Shown one piece after another: positions 38,201 through 49,834 of a stretch of 64,000 bases of DNA. How positions within the stretch are numbered: the first letter of the stretch is position 1; every line of letters starts with the position of its first letter. Below the pieces are notes generated by a model. It did not search any database and was not told where the DNA came from. It saw only the letters and a list, made by a program, of their open reading frames with translations. Position numbers and translations under genes: made by a program. This DNA is from Dillenia suffruticosa (lineage: Eukaryota > Streptophyta > Magnoliopsida > Dilleniales > Dilleniaceae), in assembly GCA_033439265.1 (NCBI GenBank), contig JAVTVX010000016.1:13069201-13133200 (forward strand). Direction: 5' to 3'.

Positions 38201-38870
38201 TAATCAAAATCAAGTTGAACAAAAATAGTTAATTCATCTGTCATGGGGTCCAAACTCAATGGTATGAACTTGCTCATCATATTTTATAAACGGATATAAT
38301 TTTCACACTCAAGAATATGGAACCGGAAAAACTACAATGAATAGTGATATTTGTGTTCAATCATCCAACGATGGAGGTGTAAAAGATGATTTTTATGTTG
38401 GATGAAATTCTTGAGGAAAAGTACCTTGAAGCAGAGTTGCGGGTCGTCTTATTTATGTGCCAATGGTTTGACCCCGTAAAAGGGATGGATGTGCATCCAA
38501 AATTTAATTTAGTCAAAATAAATCATAAAAAAATGTTATAAAAGATATGAACCATTTGTATTAGCACAACAAGCGATTTAAGTGTATTATGCATCATATC
38601 CTAGTTTGAAACGTGACAAAATTGATTGGTGGGTTGTTTGTAAAACAAAAGTATGAAAAAAATTAAGGAACGTTGGGAAGACAAAGCATATCAACAAGAT
38701 GAAATTGCCAACACATTTCAGACTGAGGAATATATTATTCCAACATTACGAGATCCACGTGGAGTAGTGACAGATGTGGATCAGACTGAAATTCATGAGG
38801 TTGGGGATGAAGAATTTGATTTTGAAACAGATTATGAAGATGAGGATGAATTTGATGTTTAAGAATCTGA
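35205..38870 (+). pseudogene. TNP2-type CACTA transposase gene, decayed
   Basis: The start MQNERGWMYNKNLPDRRGL opens a transposase-associated domain (35205-35504) with zinc-binding-like CLCRKCDNG. Tnp2 follows (about 35740-37290), with GCDTHTKLSLTARML, CRDGCMLYW, LGLCADGFASFG, CWPVILTPYNIPPGMCMK, LSRWSTVG and HNLDLMHIEKNIFDNV. DUF4218 follows at about 37290-37978 (ITFKELLPDFAW, then IPIIFCNLERIFPPSFFYS, HLPYKAKVAGPVQ), and a DUF4216 stretch at about 38050-38870 that ends in an acidic tail. The family enzyme cuts and moves CACTA ends. Frames shift near 35500 and 35764 and several stops interrupt the Tnp2 part (for example near 35998, 36076 and 36229), beyond what introns explain. GT-AG-like introns are likely near 37562-37660 and 37975-38050. 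Confidence 0.87.
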
Positions 38871-39429
38871 TAATGAGAATGATGATGACGATGATGACTT
38901 ATTTAATTGTTTGAATGTGAAAATACATTTAGATTTGTATATTTCGTTTCTCAATTTGTATGTTATATTTAGTGCTTCATGTTTCATTTTCAAAAAATTA
39001 TTTGCTAATACGCTGTATTTTTTTTATAGATCATTTCAGACGACAATTTAAATATGGTATGTTTTTTCATATACTCTATTATATTTTTTTATAAACATGC
39101 AATTTTCATTGCTTGCAAAACCAAACTCTTGTGACAGTATCGACGTGGAGGACATAGACGATCTTCTGATGCAAGACCAAACTCTTCATCCACTTCAGCT
39201 GCACCTTCCCATGCCCCTTCACCTTCTCCTGATGCACCTTCACCGTCTCCATCAGTTGCAACTTCGGTTGTATCTTCAATGCAAGATTCACACGTTAAGG
39301 GGGAAGATACGCGAGAGGTGATATCCTCTTGTGGAGATTCGTAAGTAGTAAATTTATTATCACAATAGTTTTTTTTTTATATACCTGATGAGTTTGTTTA
39401 ACTATTTTTTTTACTAATCATTTTTTGTT

Positions 39430-41088
39430 TCTAAGTTTATGATAGAGTCACAAATTCTGTGTGTTATTCATGAGCTGAATAGAATCATTAACAACCATTG
39501 GGGAGGGGCATCGATATCTTACACAAGTACTCCAGATGATATCAAAGAGTTATGGTGAAGATAATTTAAAGTAAATTAGGCCTCTAAGTTTAAATATAAA
39601 AATAAGTGTATGATTTAAATATAACTACTTGTATTTTTTTTATTTCAGCAAAAGTTCAATTGGGATGAGACCGAGGAGCTTGAAATAAGAAGAATTTTTA
39701 ATAAAAAATACGGTCATCACATCCAAGGTGTACTAAATCATGCAAAGACTAATCAAAAGAAGCCAAACTATATCACCGAAGATAATTCGCTCAGGATTTT
39801 AAAATTCTGCGATTCCGATGAGATCCGACGGAGGAGTGAGCAGAATAAAAAAAATCAATGTTATAATTCTGGGGAATCATTTGCTACTTATGCAGGAAGC
39901 TCTATCAATATTAATGAGTATAGAAATAGAATGGTAATTTGGTTAAATTACTATTTTTTGAAATTTAATTCATTTATTTTTTCATTATTTCATTATATCT
40001 AACGGTGTTTTTTTTAGGCTAAGAAAATGGGATCCCACCCATCATTTATAGAGACTTTCACACTGACTTTCCAAAAAAAAGACAAGACTTGGAGTGGGGA
40101 GAGAGTTAGAACGGTTATGGTATGTAATTTCAAAATTTTTAATTATTTTATAGACACTTTGCAACAAAAATTTTAACATATTATACTGAATCTATCATAA
40201 CAACGTTAGAAAATGAATTTATTAGATTTGTCAATTCTAAAATTTTTTTCACTATTTAAATTGATTTTTTCATTTCTAATTTATACTTTTTTATATCATT
40301 ATTAATTAAAATTAGAGAATACATAATATCAATTTTGTTACGTCATTTCCGAATGGTTGGTTCATTATGTTACGTACTAATATAATTTTTTCCTTTATTC
40401 GATCTGTTATAGTTTCAAACTCTTAATAGTAGTTGAATTTTAATTTCAATTAGAACACTCCTGATTATCTAAGTATCATTCTCATGGATAAATCAACTAA
40501 ATACATAAATAGAACTATGTTTAATTTCAATTCTATAAGTCTATTAAATTTGTAATATTTGATTCACATATTAATTTTTGTGTATTATCGTTTATTGTCA
40601 ATCGCTTAATGAGAAATACAATTTTGTATTTTTATTTTCTTTGTTGGATATTTTATTATATTGTTAAACTGTTAATTGACACTTGTATTTCTTTTGTAGG
40701 ATATTTTATTATATTATTATTTTAATTTTCTTCTAATTTCTCTTATGACAATACAGGAAAATATGATCAGCTTGTACTGAGAAATTCCAGTGGTAGTGAT
40801 GATGTTGCTACGTCTGAGCCATCTGTTAATAATATGGTTTTATGGCTCGAGGCTACTGGTGGAGCGAAGCAGGGAAGAGTATTTGGGATGGGTTCGTTGA
40901 GCAGGACTTGCAGAATCAGTAGTCAATCTTCTTCCACCCAAACACCAGTAAGAAAAGAATTGATGCAAATGAACCAAGAGCTGAGCCACTTGAAGAAGCA
41001 GTTAGCACAAAAAGACAATGAACTTCAAGTCATGCGCGTAGAACTCGAGCGAAGAGACAATGAATTTGAAGAATTTTGCGCACAATAG
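39430..41088 (+). pseudogene. TNPA/PTTA-type CACTA second gene
   Basis: Exon-like blocks lie near 39430-39590, 39649-39933, 40018-40120 and 40755-41088. They read FNWDETEELEIRRIFNKKYG, HPSFIETFTLTFQKKDKTW, and EKYDQLVLRNSSG in family order, followed by VLWLEATGGAKQGRVFGMG. The last about 40 residues (KELMQMNQELSHLKKQLAQ onward) form a charged heptad-like coiled coil. This is the plant transposase family found beside TNP2, related to the subterminal-repeat binding TNPA protein. Introns separate the blocks and the last exon ends at a stop at 41086. I see less damage here than in the TNP2 gene, but I could not confirm the whole frame. Confidence 0.75.
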
Positions 41089-41097
41089 AATCTTATA

Positions 41098-41286
41098 ATG
41101 CAGTATTTTCATATAGTTTTTGCTTCAAGTTCGATTCCCCCTTTTCAATCTCCTCCAAATGATGGTGATGGTGATGATGATTATGACATATTTGGTGATA
41201 ATGAGGGTGCTGGTGACGGTGACGATGATGGTGATGCTGATGATGTTTCTGGAGATAGTTTTTTATTTTTTTACGCTTACATTTAA
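41098..41286 (+). other. GAT-rich stretch after the TNPA-type gene
   Basis: A run of GATGGTGATGATGAT words gives an Asp/Gly-rich frame. It may be a former acidic exon or simply a trinucleotide-like repeat. I found no family signature. Confidence 0.35.
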
Positions 41287-41599
41287 ATATGGTTGTTATT
41301 ATTTTTTGGTTCATATTACTAGATATTTGATATTCTGTTACTTATTTATTACTGTTTATTATTATTTCATGACGATGGTAGTGCTTTTACAATTGTTATT
41401 TGATTGATACTATTAGATGATTAGTTGTTTGGATGAGTAGAGACTGGATAAATTTCATATTATTGGCTGTTAGATGATACCCAGGATGGTTTGTTGATGA
41501 TGATGCTAGATGTTTAGTTCATAAAGTGGTTGGCTGAGTAGAAAGGAATATGATATATAGGGAAAATTGGTGCAAAAAAAAAAAAAAACAAACCAAATT

Positions 41600-42302
41600 T
41601 TTTGTCGCAAATTTTTCAGATTTGTCGCAAATTTTTCAGATTTGTCGCAAAATTTGTCACTGATTCTGATATTCGTCGTAAAATTTGTTGCTAAATTTTT
41701 CACACTTCGTCGCAACATTCGTCGCTAAATTCATCGCCGAATTTGTCACAGATTAACAACGACAAATAAATATTCATCGCACTTATGCGACGATAACAAT
41801 TTGTCACAAATTTCCGATCAAATTATTTTTCGTCGCAAAATTTGTTGCAAAAATTAGCGACAAAAGATTTTTTGTTGAAGATTTGCAACAAAAAAATTCG
41901 TCGTCAATTTTGCGACAAATACTTATTTGACGTTAATTTGTGACAGATAATATTCGTCATAAAATTAGTCGCAAAATTACAACAAACAAATTTTTTATAC
42001 TAATTTTTCCAACGAATTTTGTGATAAATAGATTTGTAACAGATATTTTTTATCGCAAAATGTGTCGGAAATTTGTAACAAAAATATTTTGGTTGCTAAT
42101 TTTTACGACGAATTTTACGATGAAATATTATTGGTCGTTAATTTTGTGACAAATATGATCTTTTTTATCGTAAATATTTGCGACAACTTATTAGCGACAA
42201 ACTAGTTTTTGTCAGAAAATTTGTCATAAATTTATTTAACGACGAAATTTTTTCCAATTTTTGACGTAAAATTCATCGTAAAAATACTGTTTTTTTGTAG
42301 TA
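41600..42302. repeat. CACTA right subterminal repeat field
   Basis: Variants of TTTGTCGCAAAATT and complements are packed over about 700 bp up to the right TIR. A direct repeat, TTTTTCAGATTTGTCGCAAA, occurs twice near 41610-41650. Confidence 0.83.
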
Positions 42303-43151
42303 TCCGTTGATATTTAGTCTTATGTTAATCTTTCAGAAATCTATTACAGATGGATTTTCTTTTATCAATATTAATTTATCATTGATATTGTTTTTTTTTT
42401 AGCCGTGATCACTGAAGTTAGCTAGAACGGAAGACCGACGAGTAGCTAATGGCTGTTATTGCAAAGCGGACTTTTTTGTCCTAGTTGTTTACTTTTTGCG
42501 TCATTGGTGATGGAAAAGTATAGAACTCTGACATTTAATTTAATTGTCAGAGAGTGAAGAAAACATTTGTCCAGTTTTAACTTTCTCAATAAAATTATAT
42601 ATATATTGAGAAAGTACGTGATGCTATCCGAGTTGTTCTCATGTAAAAGGACAGATAAGCAAGACATGTGATTCAAGTAAATAAATAATTGTACTTTACA
42701 AAACGTGTTCTTTTAGTATCGTACTTCAGTTTTCTATTTCTTTATCTGGGAAAGATATATTTTGATCTTTTATGGACTTTAAATTTAATGGTATAAATTC
42801 AAGAATTAAATAATAATATGTTTCATTCATAAGAACTTTGTCTTGTTCCCTATGAATATGTAGTATCTAGAAATTCTCTTTTTGCTGTTCAATCTTGATC
42901 ATGCTTACTTGGCTTTTTAACCTGTTCTCTACTTGCACACAATCTTATATAGTCGTATTGTCTTCATTACCAATAGCGTTTGTGTTGTAAGAAAGAGAAA
43001 GAAAAATGCCTATAGCTGTTGAAAAATCTACCGGTACGCTTGGATAAGTTCATTATCTTCGGTACTCATTTGCATCTTATTTCTAGAAATACTGCTATGG
43101 AGAAACTAAACAAAGATGTGTATTGTTTTCATGATAACATATCTATTGTAG
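42303..43151. other. Unassigned AT-rich sequence between CACTA and the PHYLLO relic
   Basis: No conserved coding is seen. The first part may continue the older repeat interrupted by the CACTA element. If the PHYLLO relic once extended to the left, its earlier exons are not recognisable here. Confidence 0.4.
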
Positions 43152-43416
43152 GTATTGTTAACAGACCCTCATGTTGTCTTGCAATTCTGGATCCGCTCTC
43201 CTCTGAAGCTGCTTTATTTATTAGGAATAGCATGGCAATTCATGATCCAGCCATATATGGTTGCAACTATGCAAATTGTACACAGAATGTTTTGCCTTCT
43301 CAGTTCAGCTAGAAAATTCGATGTAGTCCATATGGGTGACCGAAAACAGGAAGGCGAGTGGTATAGATGGATTGCTGAGCACATCTGTTGGTTTTGCAGT
43401 AGGATGCAATAAACAC
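43152..43416 (+). pseudogene. PHYLLO: PHYLLO relic exon: MenD, TDPHV to GCNKHV
   Basis: TDPHV at the start matches the TEPHV of MenD. After a one-base shift near 43176, AILDPLSSEAALFIRNSMAI matches the SALFIGNSMAIRD segment. After a further shift, WVTENRKASGIDGLLSTSV matches the ThDP-binding region WIxVTGNRGASGIDGLLST. The block is bounded by an AG at 43151 and a GTAAGT donor at 43417. The RGA to RKA change and the two shifts are losses of function. The pseudogene call is firm because the motif order is kept. Confidence 0.85.
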
Positions 43417-43600
43417 GTAAGTTTCCTCTATGTAATTCACTCACTGCTAAAAAAATTTTCATGTGACACTTTTGAATGGCTTCTAGTTGGAGTATTTTTT
43501 TGGTTCATTCAGTGGCTTCGGAATTATTTCATGCCTCCATTTTGTACTTTGTATGTGGGAAAAAAGTACCAGTTCTCTTATGTCTTCTGAATTTGTTCAG

Positions 43601-43662
43601 GTCCTTTGCATGATTGGAGACAGTTCATTTCTTCATGATACAAATGGATTGACAATTTTAAG
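43601..43662 (+). pseudogene. PHYLLO: PHYLLO relic exon: MenD, GDxSFLHDTNG
   Basis: The block follows TTTGTTCAG and reads VLCMIGDSSFLHDTNGLTIL, which matches VLCVVGDVSFLHDTNGLxIL, the Mg/ThDP-binding stretch of MenD. No stop lies in the block. The donor site at its end is unclear (AAGTTGGT). Confidence 0.87.
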
Positions 43663-44263
43663 TTGGTACTTTTTTCTTAGTTCTCAAATAGGATTATCAA
43701 GTTTTTCATTTTGGTTTACATTGTTAGCACATTGCAAAACTTCTCTTGTATTTCAAGTAATTTTCTTACCAGTAATGAATTTAACTTTCTTTCTTTAACA
43801 TATGCAATTCTGTGCAGCACAACCCTAAAATTCAACTAGAATGCAAACAAACAAGCACACATATGATTTTAGGATATTGATGATAATTTTATTCTTATTC
43901 TTTGAAAAGAAGAAAAATTTTGTTAAAGTGCAGCGAGGAGCACCCCAATCATTTTTCTTTCATGTAGATTACAATTTTTTGACTTCTAGGGTGTAGAGTG
44001 TGCTACCTTTTATCTTTGGCTTCTAATTTAGAAAGAAAATTGTTCTTACAATTCACGAAGTTGTTGTATCTTTCTGTCTGCGACCCTAGTTGTTATGCAT
44101 TCTCTATTTAACTTTCAGTGGCTTGTAGACTCTGGTTGGTTCTCAATTTTGTCTATTATTCTTTCATACTTCCTTGTTTGAGTATACTATTTTCACCATT
44201 TCAGTTAGATTCCGTCCTGTCTTTTCATTAATATTTACTTCGGTTTTCGCATTATGCGATCAG

Positions 44264-44390
44264 GCAAAACCCATGATTGTTGTTGTGATAAACAATCGTG
44301 GTGGTGCAATCTTCAGTCTTATTCGAGTTGCAGAAAGAACTGCCTAAGGCTATTGCTTTTACGCTTTTACATTCCTTACAGTATTTCAAT
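44264..44390 (+). pseudogene. PHYLLO: PHYLLO relic exon: MenD, INNRGGAIFS
   Basis: After a TCAG acceptor the block reads KPMIVVVINNRGGAIFSLIR, matching KPMTIVVINNHGGAIFSLLP. A TAA follows RTA (near 44345). Beyond it, in another frame, FYIPYSIS recalls FYTSHNIS before a GTGAGT donor at 44391. Copia-1 lies in the intron that follows. Confidence 0.87.
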
Positions 44391-44569
44391 GTGAGTGCCA
44401 TGTATGGCACATAGGTATGATTCATGACATATTTTTGTCGTAAATAATCTCTCTTAACTCATTTCAGGAAAGTTCTTTCTGACTGGTCATATAGGTTTGG
44501 TGTTCCCATGGGGCTTGCATAGCTGTGGACAATTTTTTCCCCCTAAAATCAATGGGTGGTTGGTAGGCT

Positions 44570-44574
44570 AGAAT
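44570..44574. repeat. Copia-1 target duplication, left (AGAAT)
   Basis: AGAAT directly precedes the first LTR and directly follows the third LTR (50105-50109). A 5-bp duplication is normal for Ty1/copia integrases. No copy of it stands between the inner LTRs. Confidence 0.85.
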
Positions 44575-44846
44575 TGTTAGAAATACTTGGTTAAGTCTCT
44601 TAGTGGTCCATGTGTTTAGGAGTTTGTTTTTTAGTAGGTTTTCGGTTTGTTTTCTGGTTACTTGGTTTTTAGGTGTTAGTGGTAGCATTATGTGATAGTG
44701 GTTACATATCCTATTTTTAGGCATTTATGGGTTGAGTTTACCTTTATAAATAGAACAGTTTCTTGGTGAAAATGTATCAGACTTTTTTAGAAGAAATAGA
44801 AGTTCTATTCTTTACCTTTGTCCTCTCTTTCTCCTTTGACTGAACA
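44575..44846 (+). repeat. Copia-1 first LTR
   Basis: This 272-bp LTR runs from TGTTAGAAATA to TTTGACTGAACA, with the short inverted ends TGTT/AACA. Confidence 0.93.
44743..44753 (+). promoter_or_regulatory. TATA box in the Copia-1 LTR
   Basis: TTTATAAATAG lies about 100 bp before the LTR end. It is conserved in all three LTRs, and it is the likely promoter core of the element. Confidence 0.65.
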
Positions 44847-44847
44847 T

Positions 44848-44860
44848 TGGTATCAAAGCT
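44848..44860 (+). other. Copia-1 primer-binding site
   Basis: TGGTATCAAAGCT lies one base after the LTR and matches the initiator-Met tRNA complement (TGGTATCAGAGC) with one change. Confidence 0.85.
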
Positions 44861-44947
44861 AGGTGGGCTAAATATAAGAGAGAGAGAGAGAGTTTGAGAG
44901 ATAGACAATAGCACAACAATAGTATAGTTCTATTTTTTTGAACTCAG

Positions 44948-45850
44948 ATGGCATCTGAAAACTTTTTGCAACCCTCAATTCCACGCTTTGATGATCATTA
45001 TGATCATTAGAGCATATTGATGGAGAATTTCTTGAGATCTAAGGAGTATTGGCAGGTTGTTTCAAATGTAATACCATAACTAGCCGCTGGAGCAGCAGAC
45101 ATAGAAGTAGAAGCACTGAAGTTAAAGGATCTTAAGGCAAAGAATTATTTATTCCAAGCAATTGATCATTCAGTCATGGAGACAATTCTTTGCAAGGACA
45201 CTTCAAAGCAAATCTGGGATTCCATGAAAAAAAAATATCAAGGTTCAACAAGAGCAAGAAGGCAGCAGCTTCAAGCACTTCGAACAGAATTTGAAACACT
45301 TCGAATGAAGTCTGGGGAGTCAATTACAGACTACTTCTCACGAGTTATCTCTATTGCCAACAAGATGCGGATGCATGGAGACAAGTCAGAAGATGTAACC
45401 ATCATAGAGAAGATCTTTCGATCCATGACACCAAAATTTAATTTTGTTGTATGTGCCATAGAGGAGTCAAAGAACATTGATGAACTCTCACTTGATGAAC
45501 TGTAGAGTTCTTTGCCGGTTCATGAACAGAAGTTCAATCAGCAAGATAAAGATGAACAAGCATTACAAGTCTCCACCAACAATCAGTCTTCAACTTTCAA
45601 TAAAGCAAATGGAGGCAAAGGCAAAGGACCTAAGGATCACAAGAATCAGCAGTAGCAATCAGATTCTCAAGGAAAAGGAAGGGGACGTAATCGATCTCAT
45701 ACAAGTACTCACAACCCAAAGTCAAGAGACAAGTCTCATGTTGAGTGTTATCGTTGTCACAGGTATGGACATTACAAGTTTGAATGTCGTACTAACCTGT
45801 CTAAGAACTATGGAGAAAAATCAAATTTTCCAGAAAAGGAGGAGAAGATA
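44948..45850 (+). mobile_element. Copia-1 gag region (broken)
   Basis: The region starts MASENFLQPSIPRFDDHYDH. It carries the UBN2-type capsid core (KQIWDSMKKKYQGSTRARR, LRTEFETLRMKSGESITDYF) and a zinc knuckle of the CX2CX4HX4C type (CHRYGHYKFEC, about 45753-45785). The family role is capsid and RNA packaging. It is broken in a few places. Confidence 0.85.
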
Positions 45851-45856
45851 ACCCTT

Positions 45857-48800
45857 TTGATGGCCTATCATGCAAGAGAAGAAACCAACAAGAACATGTG
45901 GTATTTGGACACTGGTTGCAGCAATCATATGTGTGGAGACAAATCAATTTTTTCAACTTTAGATGAATCACATCATGATGATGTGAAATTTGGAGATAAC
46001 TCCAAAGTTTCGGTCATGGGAAAAGGGCAGGTATTGATCCAAACCAAAAATAATACCACTCAGACAATTTCAAATGTTCTCTTTATTCTAGAATTGAAAA
46101 CCAATCTTTTAAGTATTGGTCAGTTGCAAGAAAAGGGTTATGAAATTACTATCAAAAATGGAGTATGCCAAATTCAAGATTCTAAATTGGGCTTAATTGC
46201 TCAAGCTAGAATGACTGCCAATAGAATGTTCCCTCTCTATCTTAATACCTCTACTCAATCACGCTTCTCTGCAAAATTGAAAGATGTGACGTGGCTATGG
46301 CATTATTGCTATGGTCATTTGAATTTCGATGGTTTAAGAACGTTGCAGCAAAAAAACATGGTAGTTAGTCTTCCAAGTTTCACAAGTCCCTCAAATGTTT
46401 GTGAAGAATGTGTTGTTAGCAAACAACATCGAGGTCCATTTCTGAAAAGAAAAACTCATAAAGCGAAAAAGCTATTGGAGATTGTACATTCCGACATTTG
46501 CAGACCTATCAACCCTACATCTAATGGAGGTAAAGTTATATCATTACTTTCATTGATGACTTTAGTCGGAAGACTTGGGTTTTCTTCTTACAAGAGAAAT
46601 CTGAAGCTTTGATAGCTTTCAAAAGCTATAAGGCAATAGTTGAGAAAGAAGCAGGAGATTTGATACAAGTGTTGCGAACAGATCGTCAAGGGGAGTAAAT
46701 TCGCAAGAATTTTTAGATTTTTGCGAGAAGCATGGCATCAAAAGACAATTGACAGCAGCCTATACTCCTCAGCAAAATGGTGTATGCGAAAGAAAAAAAT
46801 CGCACAATTCTAAACATGATGAGAAGCCTGTTGCAAGAAGTAATGTTCCAAAGAACTTCTGGCTAGAGGCTGTAAATTGGAGTGTCCATATTTTAAATAG
46901 AAGTCCAACTTTATCAGTCCAAAATATGACACCAAACGACGCATGGAGTGGACGAAAACCGATGGTTGATCATTTTAGAATCTTTGGTTGTGTTGCTTAT
47001 GCCCACGTTCCAGATCAAAAGAGGAAAAAGCTAGATGACAAGGGAGAAAATTGCATTTTTCTTGGTGTTAGTGATCAATCAAAGGCTTATAAGTTTTATA
47101 ATCCAAACACCAAGAAAATTGTTATTAGTCGAGATGTGGTTTTTGATGAAGAGCAAACCTGGTCATGGAGCAAGAACGATGGTGGAGAACACATTCCAAC
47201 AAACTTTGACGATGAAAACAATGAGAAAATGCAGCAAACATTGGAGAATGTACAACAGCCATCATCTACTCAAGATGAAGAAGTTGTAGCAGAAAGGCCA
47301 CGTTGACTCTGAAGAAGACCTGTGTGGATGTCTGATTATGAGGTAACAGGAATCGATCAATCTGAGGACCTACTTACCCATTTTGCTTTGTTTTCAGATT
47401 GTGATCTTGTAACTTTTGAAGAAGCTGTCAAACAAGTGAAGTGGAGGAAGGCAATGGATAATGAAATAGCGGCCATTGAAAGAAATCATACTTGGGAGTT
47501 AATTGAACTACCAAAAGGACAAAAGAGAATTGATGTGAAATGGGTCTACAAGACAAAACTGAAAGAAAACGGCGAAGTCGATAAGTACAAAGCACGCTTA
47601 GTCGCTAAAGGGTACAAGCAAGAGTTTGGTATTGATTATAAAGAAGTTTTTGCTACTGTTGTAAGGCTTGACACAATCAGATTGGTAATTATATTGGCGG
47701 CACAAAACTCATGGCCTATTTTCCAATTAGACGTCAAGTCAGTATTCTTACATGGAAACTTGGAGGAACATGTATTCATTACTCAGCCTCCTGGTTATGT
47801 TAAGTTTGGCGAAGAGTATAAAGTATATAAATTAAAAAAGGCTTTATATGGACTAAAACGAGCTCCACGAGCTAGGTATAGTCACATTGAAACCTATTTT
47901 CTGAAAGAAGATTTTCATAAATGTCTTTATGAACATACACTTTTCATAAAATCAGAAGATAATGACAAGTTGCTTTTGGTTTGCTTGTATGTAGATGACC
48001 TTATTTTTACTGGAAATGATAGTGCCATGTTTGATAAATATAAGGAGTCTATGATGGTGGAATTTGATATGTCTGATTTTGGTATGATGCATTATTTCTT
48101 GGGTATTGAAGTAGTGCAATCTTAAGATGGGATTTTTCTTTCCCAAAAGAAATATGTTGGAGAAATTTTGGATAGATAGATTTCAGATGAAGAATTGCAA
48201 TTCTGTGAGTACACCAACTGATTTTGGCTTGAAGCTTTCTAAAGATGTTGATGGAAACAAAATAGATAGCACTCTATACAAGCAGATTGTGGGAAGCTTA
48301 ATGTATTTGACTGCAACACGACCTGACATAATGCATGCTATAAGTCTTATTAGCAGGTACATGGAATGTCCAAGAGAGCTACATCTTTGTGCTGCAAAAA
48401 GAATCCTCTGATACCTGCAGGGTACTGCAAATTATGGTTTGTTTTACAAATGGGAGAAAAATCAGATTTATTTGGTTTCAGTGATAGTGATTATACTGGA
48501 GATCAAGATGATAAAAGAAGCACTTCAGGGTATGTCTTCATGTTGGGATCAGGAGCTGTCTCATGGTCCTCAAAGAAGCAATCAATCGTGACCTTATCCA
48601 CCACAGAAGCTGAGTTTGTCGTAGCAGCAGCATGTGCTTGTCAAGCAATATGGCTAAGGAAGTTTCTTAAGGAGATTCATTTTAAGTAAGAAGGACCTAC
48701 CCTTATATATTGTGACAATAGTTCAGCAATAAAGTTATCAAAAAATCCTGTGCTACACGGGAGAAGCAAACGCATCGATGTAAGGTTTCATTTTCTACGA

Positions 48801-48947
48801 GATCTCATGAAAGAAGAAACTATTGATTTAGTTTATTGCAAAAGTGAGGAACAGGTTGCTGATATATTTACAAAGGCCCTCAACCTGGCAGCATTTCAGA
48901 AGCTTAGGATGTTGTTGGGAGTCTGCACAACTGAAAGTTCAATTTAA
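45857..48947 (+). mobile_element. Copia-1 pol region: protease, integrase, RT, RNase H (broken)
   Basis: Protease lies near 45890-46200 (MWYLDTGCSNHMCG). A GAG-pre-integrase and zinc-binding part follows near 46270-46470 (LWHYCYGHLNFDGL, CEECVVSKQH). The integrase core spans about 46480-46830, with YTPQQNGVCERK and the LNRSPT segment after it. RT spans about 47440-48120, with KWVYKTKLKENG, QLDVKSVFLHGNLEE and the catalytic LYVDDLIFTG. RNase H spans about 48450-48900, with GFSDSDYTGDQDDKRSTSGY and ADIFTKAL. A few breaks are present. Confidence 0.9.
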
Positions 48948-48985
48948 GAGTTTATACTATCATTAAACTGATGTTATAAACACAG

Positions 48986-48999
48986 TTTAAGGGAAGGAT
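48986..48999 (+). other. Copia-1 polypurine tract
   Basis: TTTAAGGGAAGGAT directly precedes the second LTR. A second version, TTTAAGGGAGAGAT (49821-49834), precedes the third LTR. Confidence 0.75.
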
Positions 49000-49719
49000 T
49001 GTTAGAAATATTTGGTTAACACTACAAAAAAAGACAAATTTTGCAACAAAATTTGGGACGAAATTGGAAGAAAAATTCGTCGGAAAACACATTTGCGACG
49101 AATTTTGCAACAAATATTTTTTCGTCGCTAATAAGTTGTCGCAAAAATTTGGGACGAAAAATTAATTATTCGTCGCAAAAATTTGCAACAAATATTTATA
49201 TGTTCGAAAATTTGTCGCAAATTTGCAATGACATTTGCGACGAAAACGTTTTCGTCGCAAAATTAGCGACAAATATCTTTTCGTCGAAAACGTTTTGTAA
49301 CGAAAAAGTTTTTAGTTGCTAAATTTGCGACGAAAATATTTTTGTTGCTAAAATTATGGCTAATTTGCGACGATAACATTTTTTGTTGCTAAATTTGTTG
49401 CAGATTTGCGACGAATATGTTTCGTCGCTAAAGTTCGTCGCTAAATTCCGCTTTTTTTGTAGTGTAAGTCTCTTAGTGGTTCATGTGTTTAGGAGTTTGT
49501 TCTTTAGTGGGTTTTCAGTTTATTTTTTGGTTACCTGGTTTTTAGGTGTTAGTGGTAGCATTATGTGATAGTGGCTACATATCCTATTTTTAGGCATTTA
49601 TGGGTTGAGTTTAGCTTTATAAATAGAACAGTTTCTTGGTAAAATTGTATCAGACTTTTTCAGAAGAAATAGAAGTCCTGTTCTTTACCTTTGTCCTCTC
49701 TTTCTCCTTTGACTGAACA
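49000..49719 (+). repeat. Copia-1 second LTR, interrupted by a MITE
   Basis: Without the MITE and its 3-bp duplication the LTR is 272 bp, the same length as the first. It runs TGTTAGAAATATTTGGTTAA, then the MITE, then GTCTCTTAG... to CTGAACA. Confidence 0.92.
49020..49464. mobile_element. CACTA-type MITE in the Copia-1 middle LTR
   Basis: The ends are CACTACAAAAAAAG and, at the other side, the complement of CACTACAAAAAAAG (13-14 bp perfect). TAA flanks it on both sides (49017-49019 and 49465-49467). The interior is almost only GCGACGAAA/TTCGTCGCAAA subterminal-type repeats, with no coding. Ends and repeat words match the 10-kb CACTA element at 32269, so it is probably a deletion derivative moved by that family. 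It inserted after Copia-1. Confidence 0.94.
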
Positions 49720-49834
49720 CCCTCAAGCTGGCAGCATTTCAGAAGCTTGCTAGGAGTCTGCACAACTGAAAGTTCAATTTAAAAGTTTATGCTGTCATTA
49801 AACTGATGTTATAAACACAGTTTAAGGGAGAGAT
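49720..49834 (+). repeat. Second copy of the Copia-1 internal 3' end
   Basis: The stretch from CCCTCAAGCTGGCAGC to the polypurine tract repeats 48878-48999, which ends the RNase H region, in slightly shortened form. It links the second and third LTRs. Confidence 0.88.

Larger units (their letters stand above)
32269..42302 (+). mobile_element. CACTA (En/Spm) DNA transposon, about 10 kb, decayed
   Basis: The left end is CACTACAAAAAAACACAG. The right end reads as the complement of TACTACAAAAAAACAG, so its last base is changed from the expected TAGTG to TAGTA. TCC flanks both ends. Between them lie long subterminal repeat fields, a TNP2-type transposase gene with DUF4218 and DUF4216 parts (about 35205-38870) and a TNPA/PTTA-type gene (about 39430-41088). 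This is the standard gene order of plant autonomous CACTA elements. Stops and frameshifts in the TNP2 gene make it inactive in this copy. Related ends occur in the MITE at 49020-49464. Confidence 0.93.

Noticed and set aside
41098-41407. Separate acidic protein gene after the TNPA-type gene
   Set aside because: It is a GAT-type simple repeat within the CACTA element with no domain; listed only as a repeat-like stretch.
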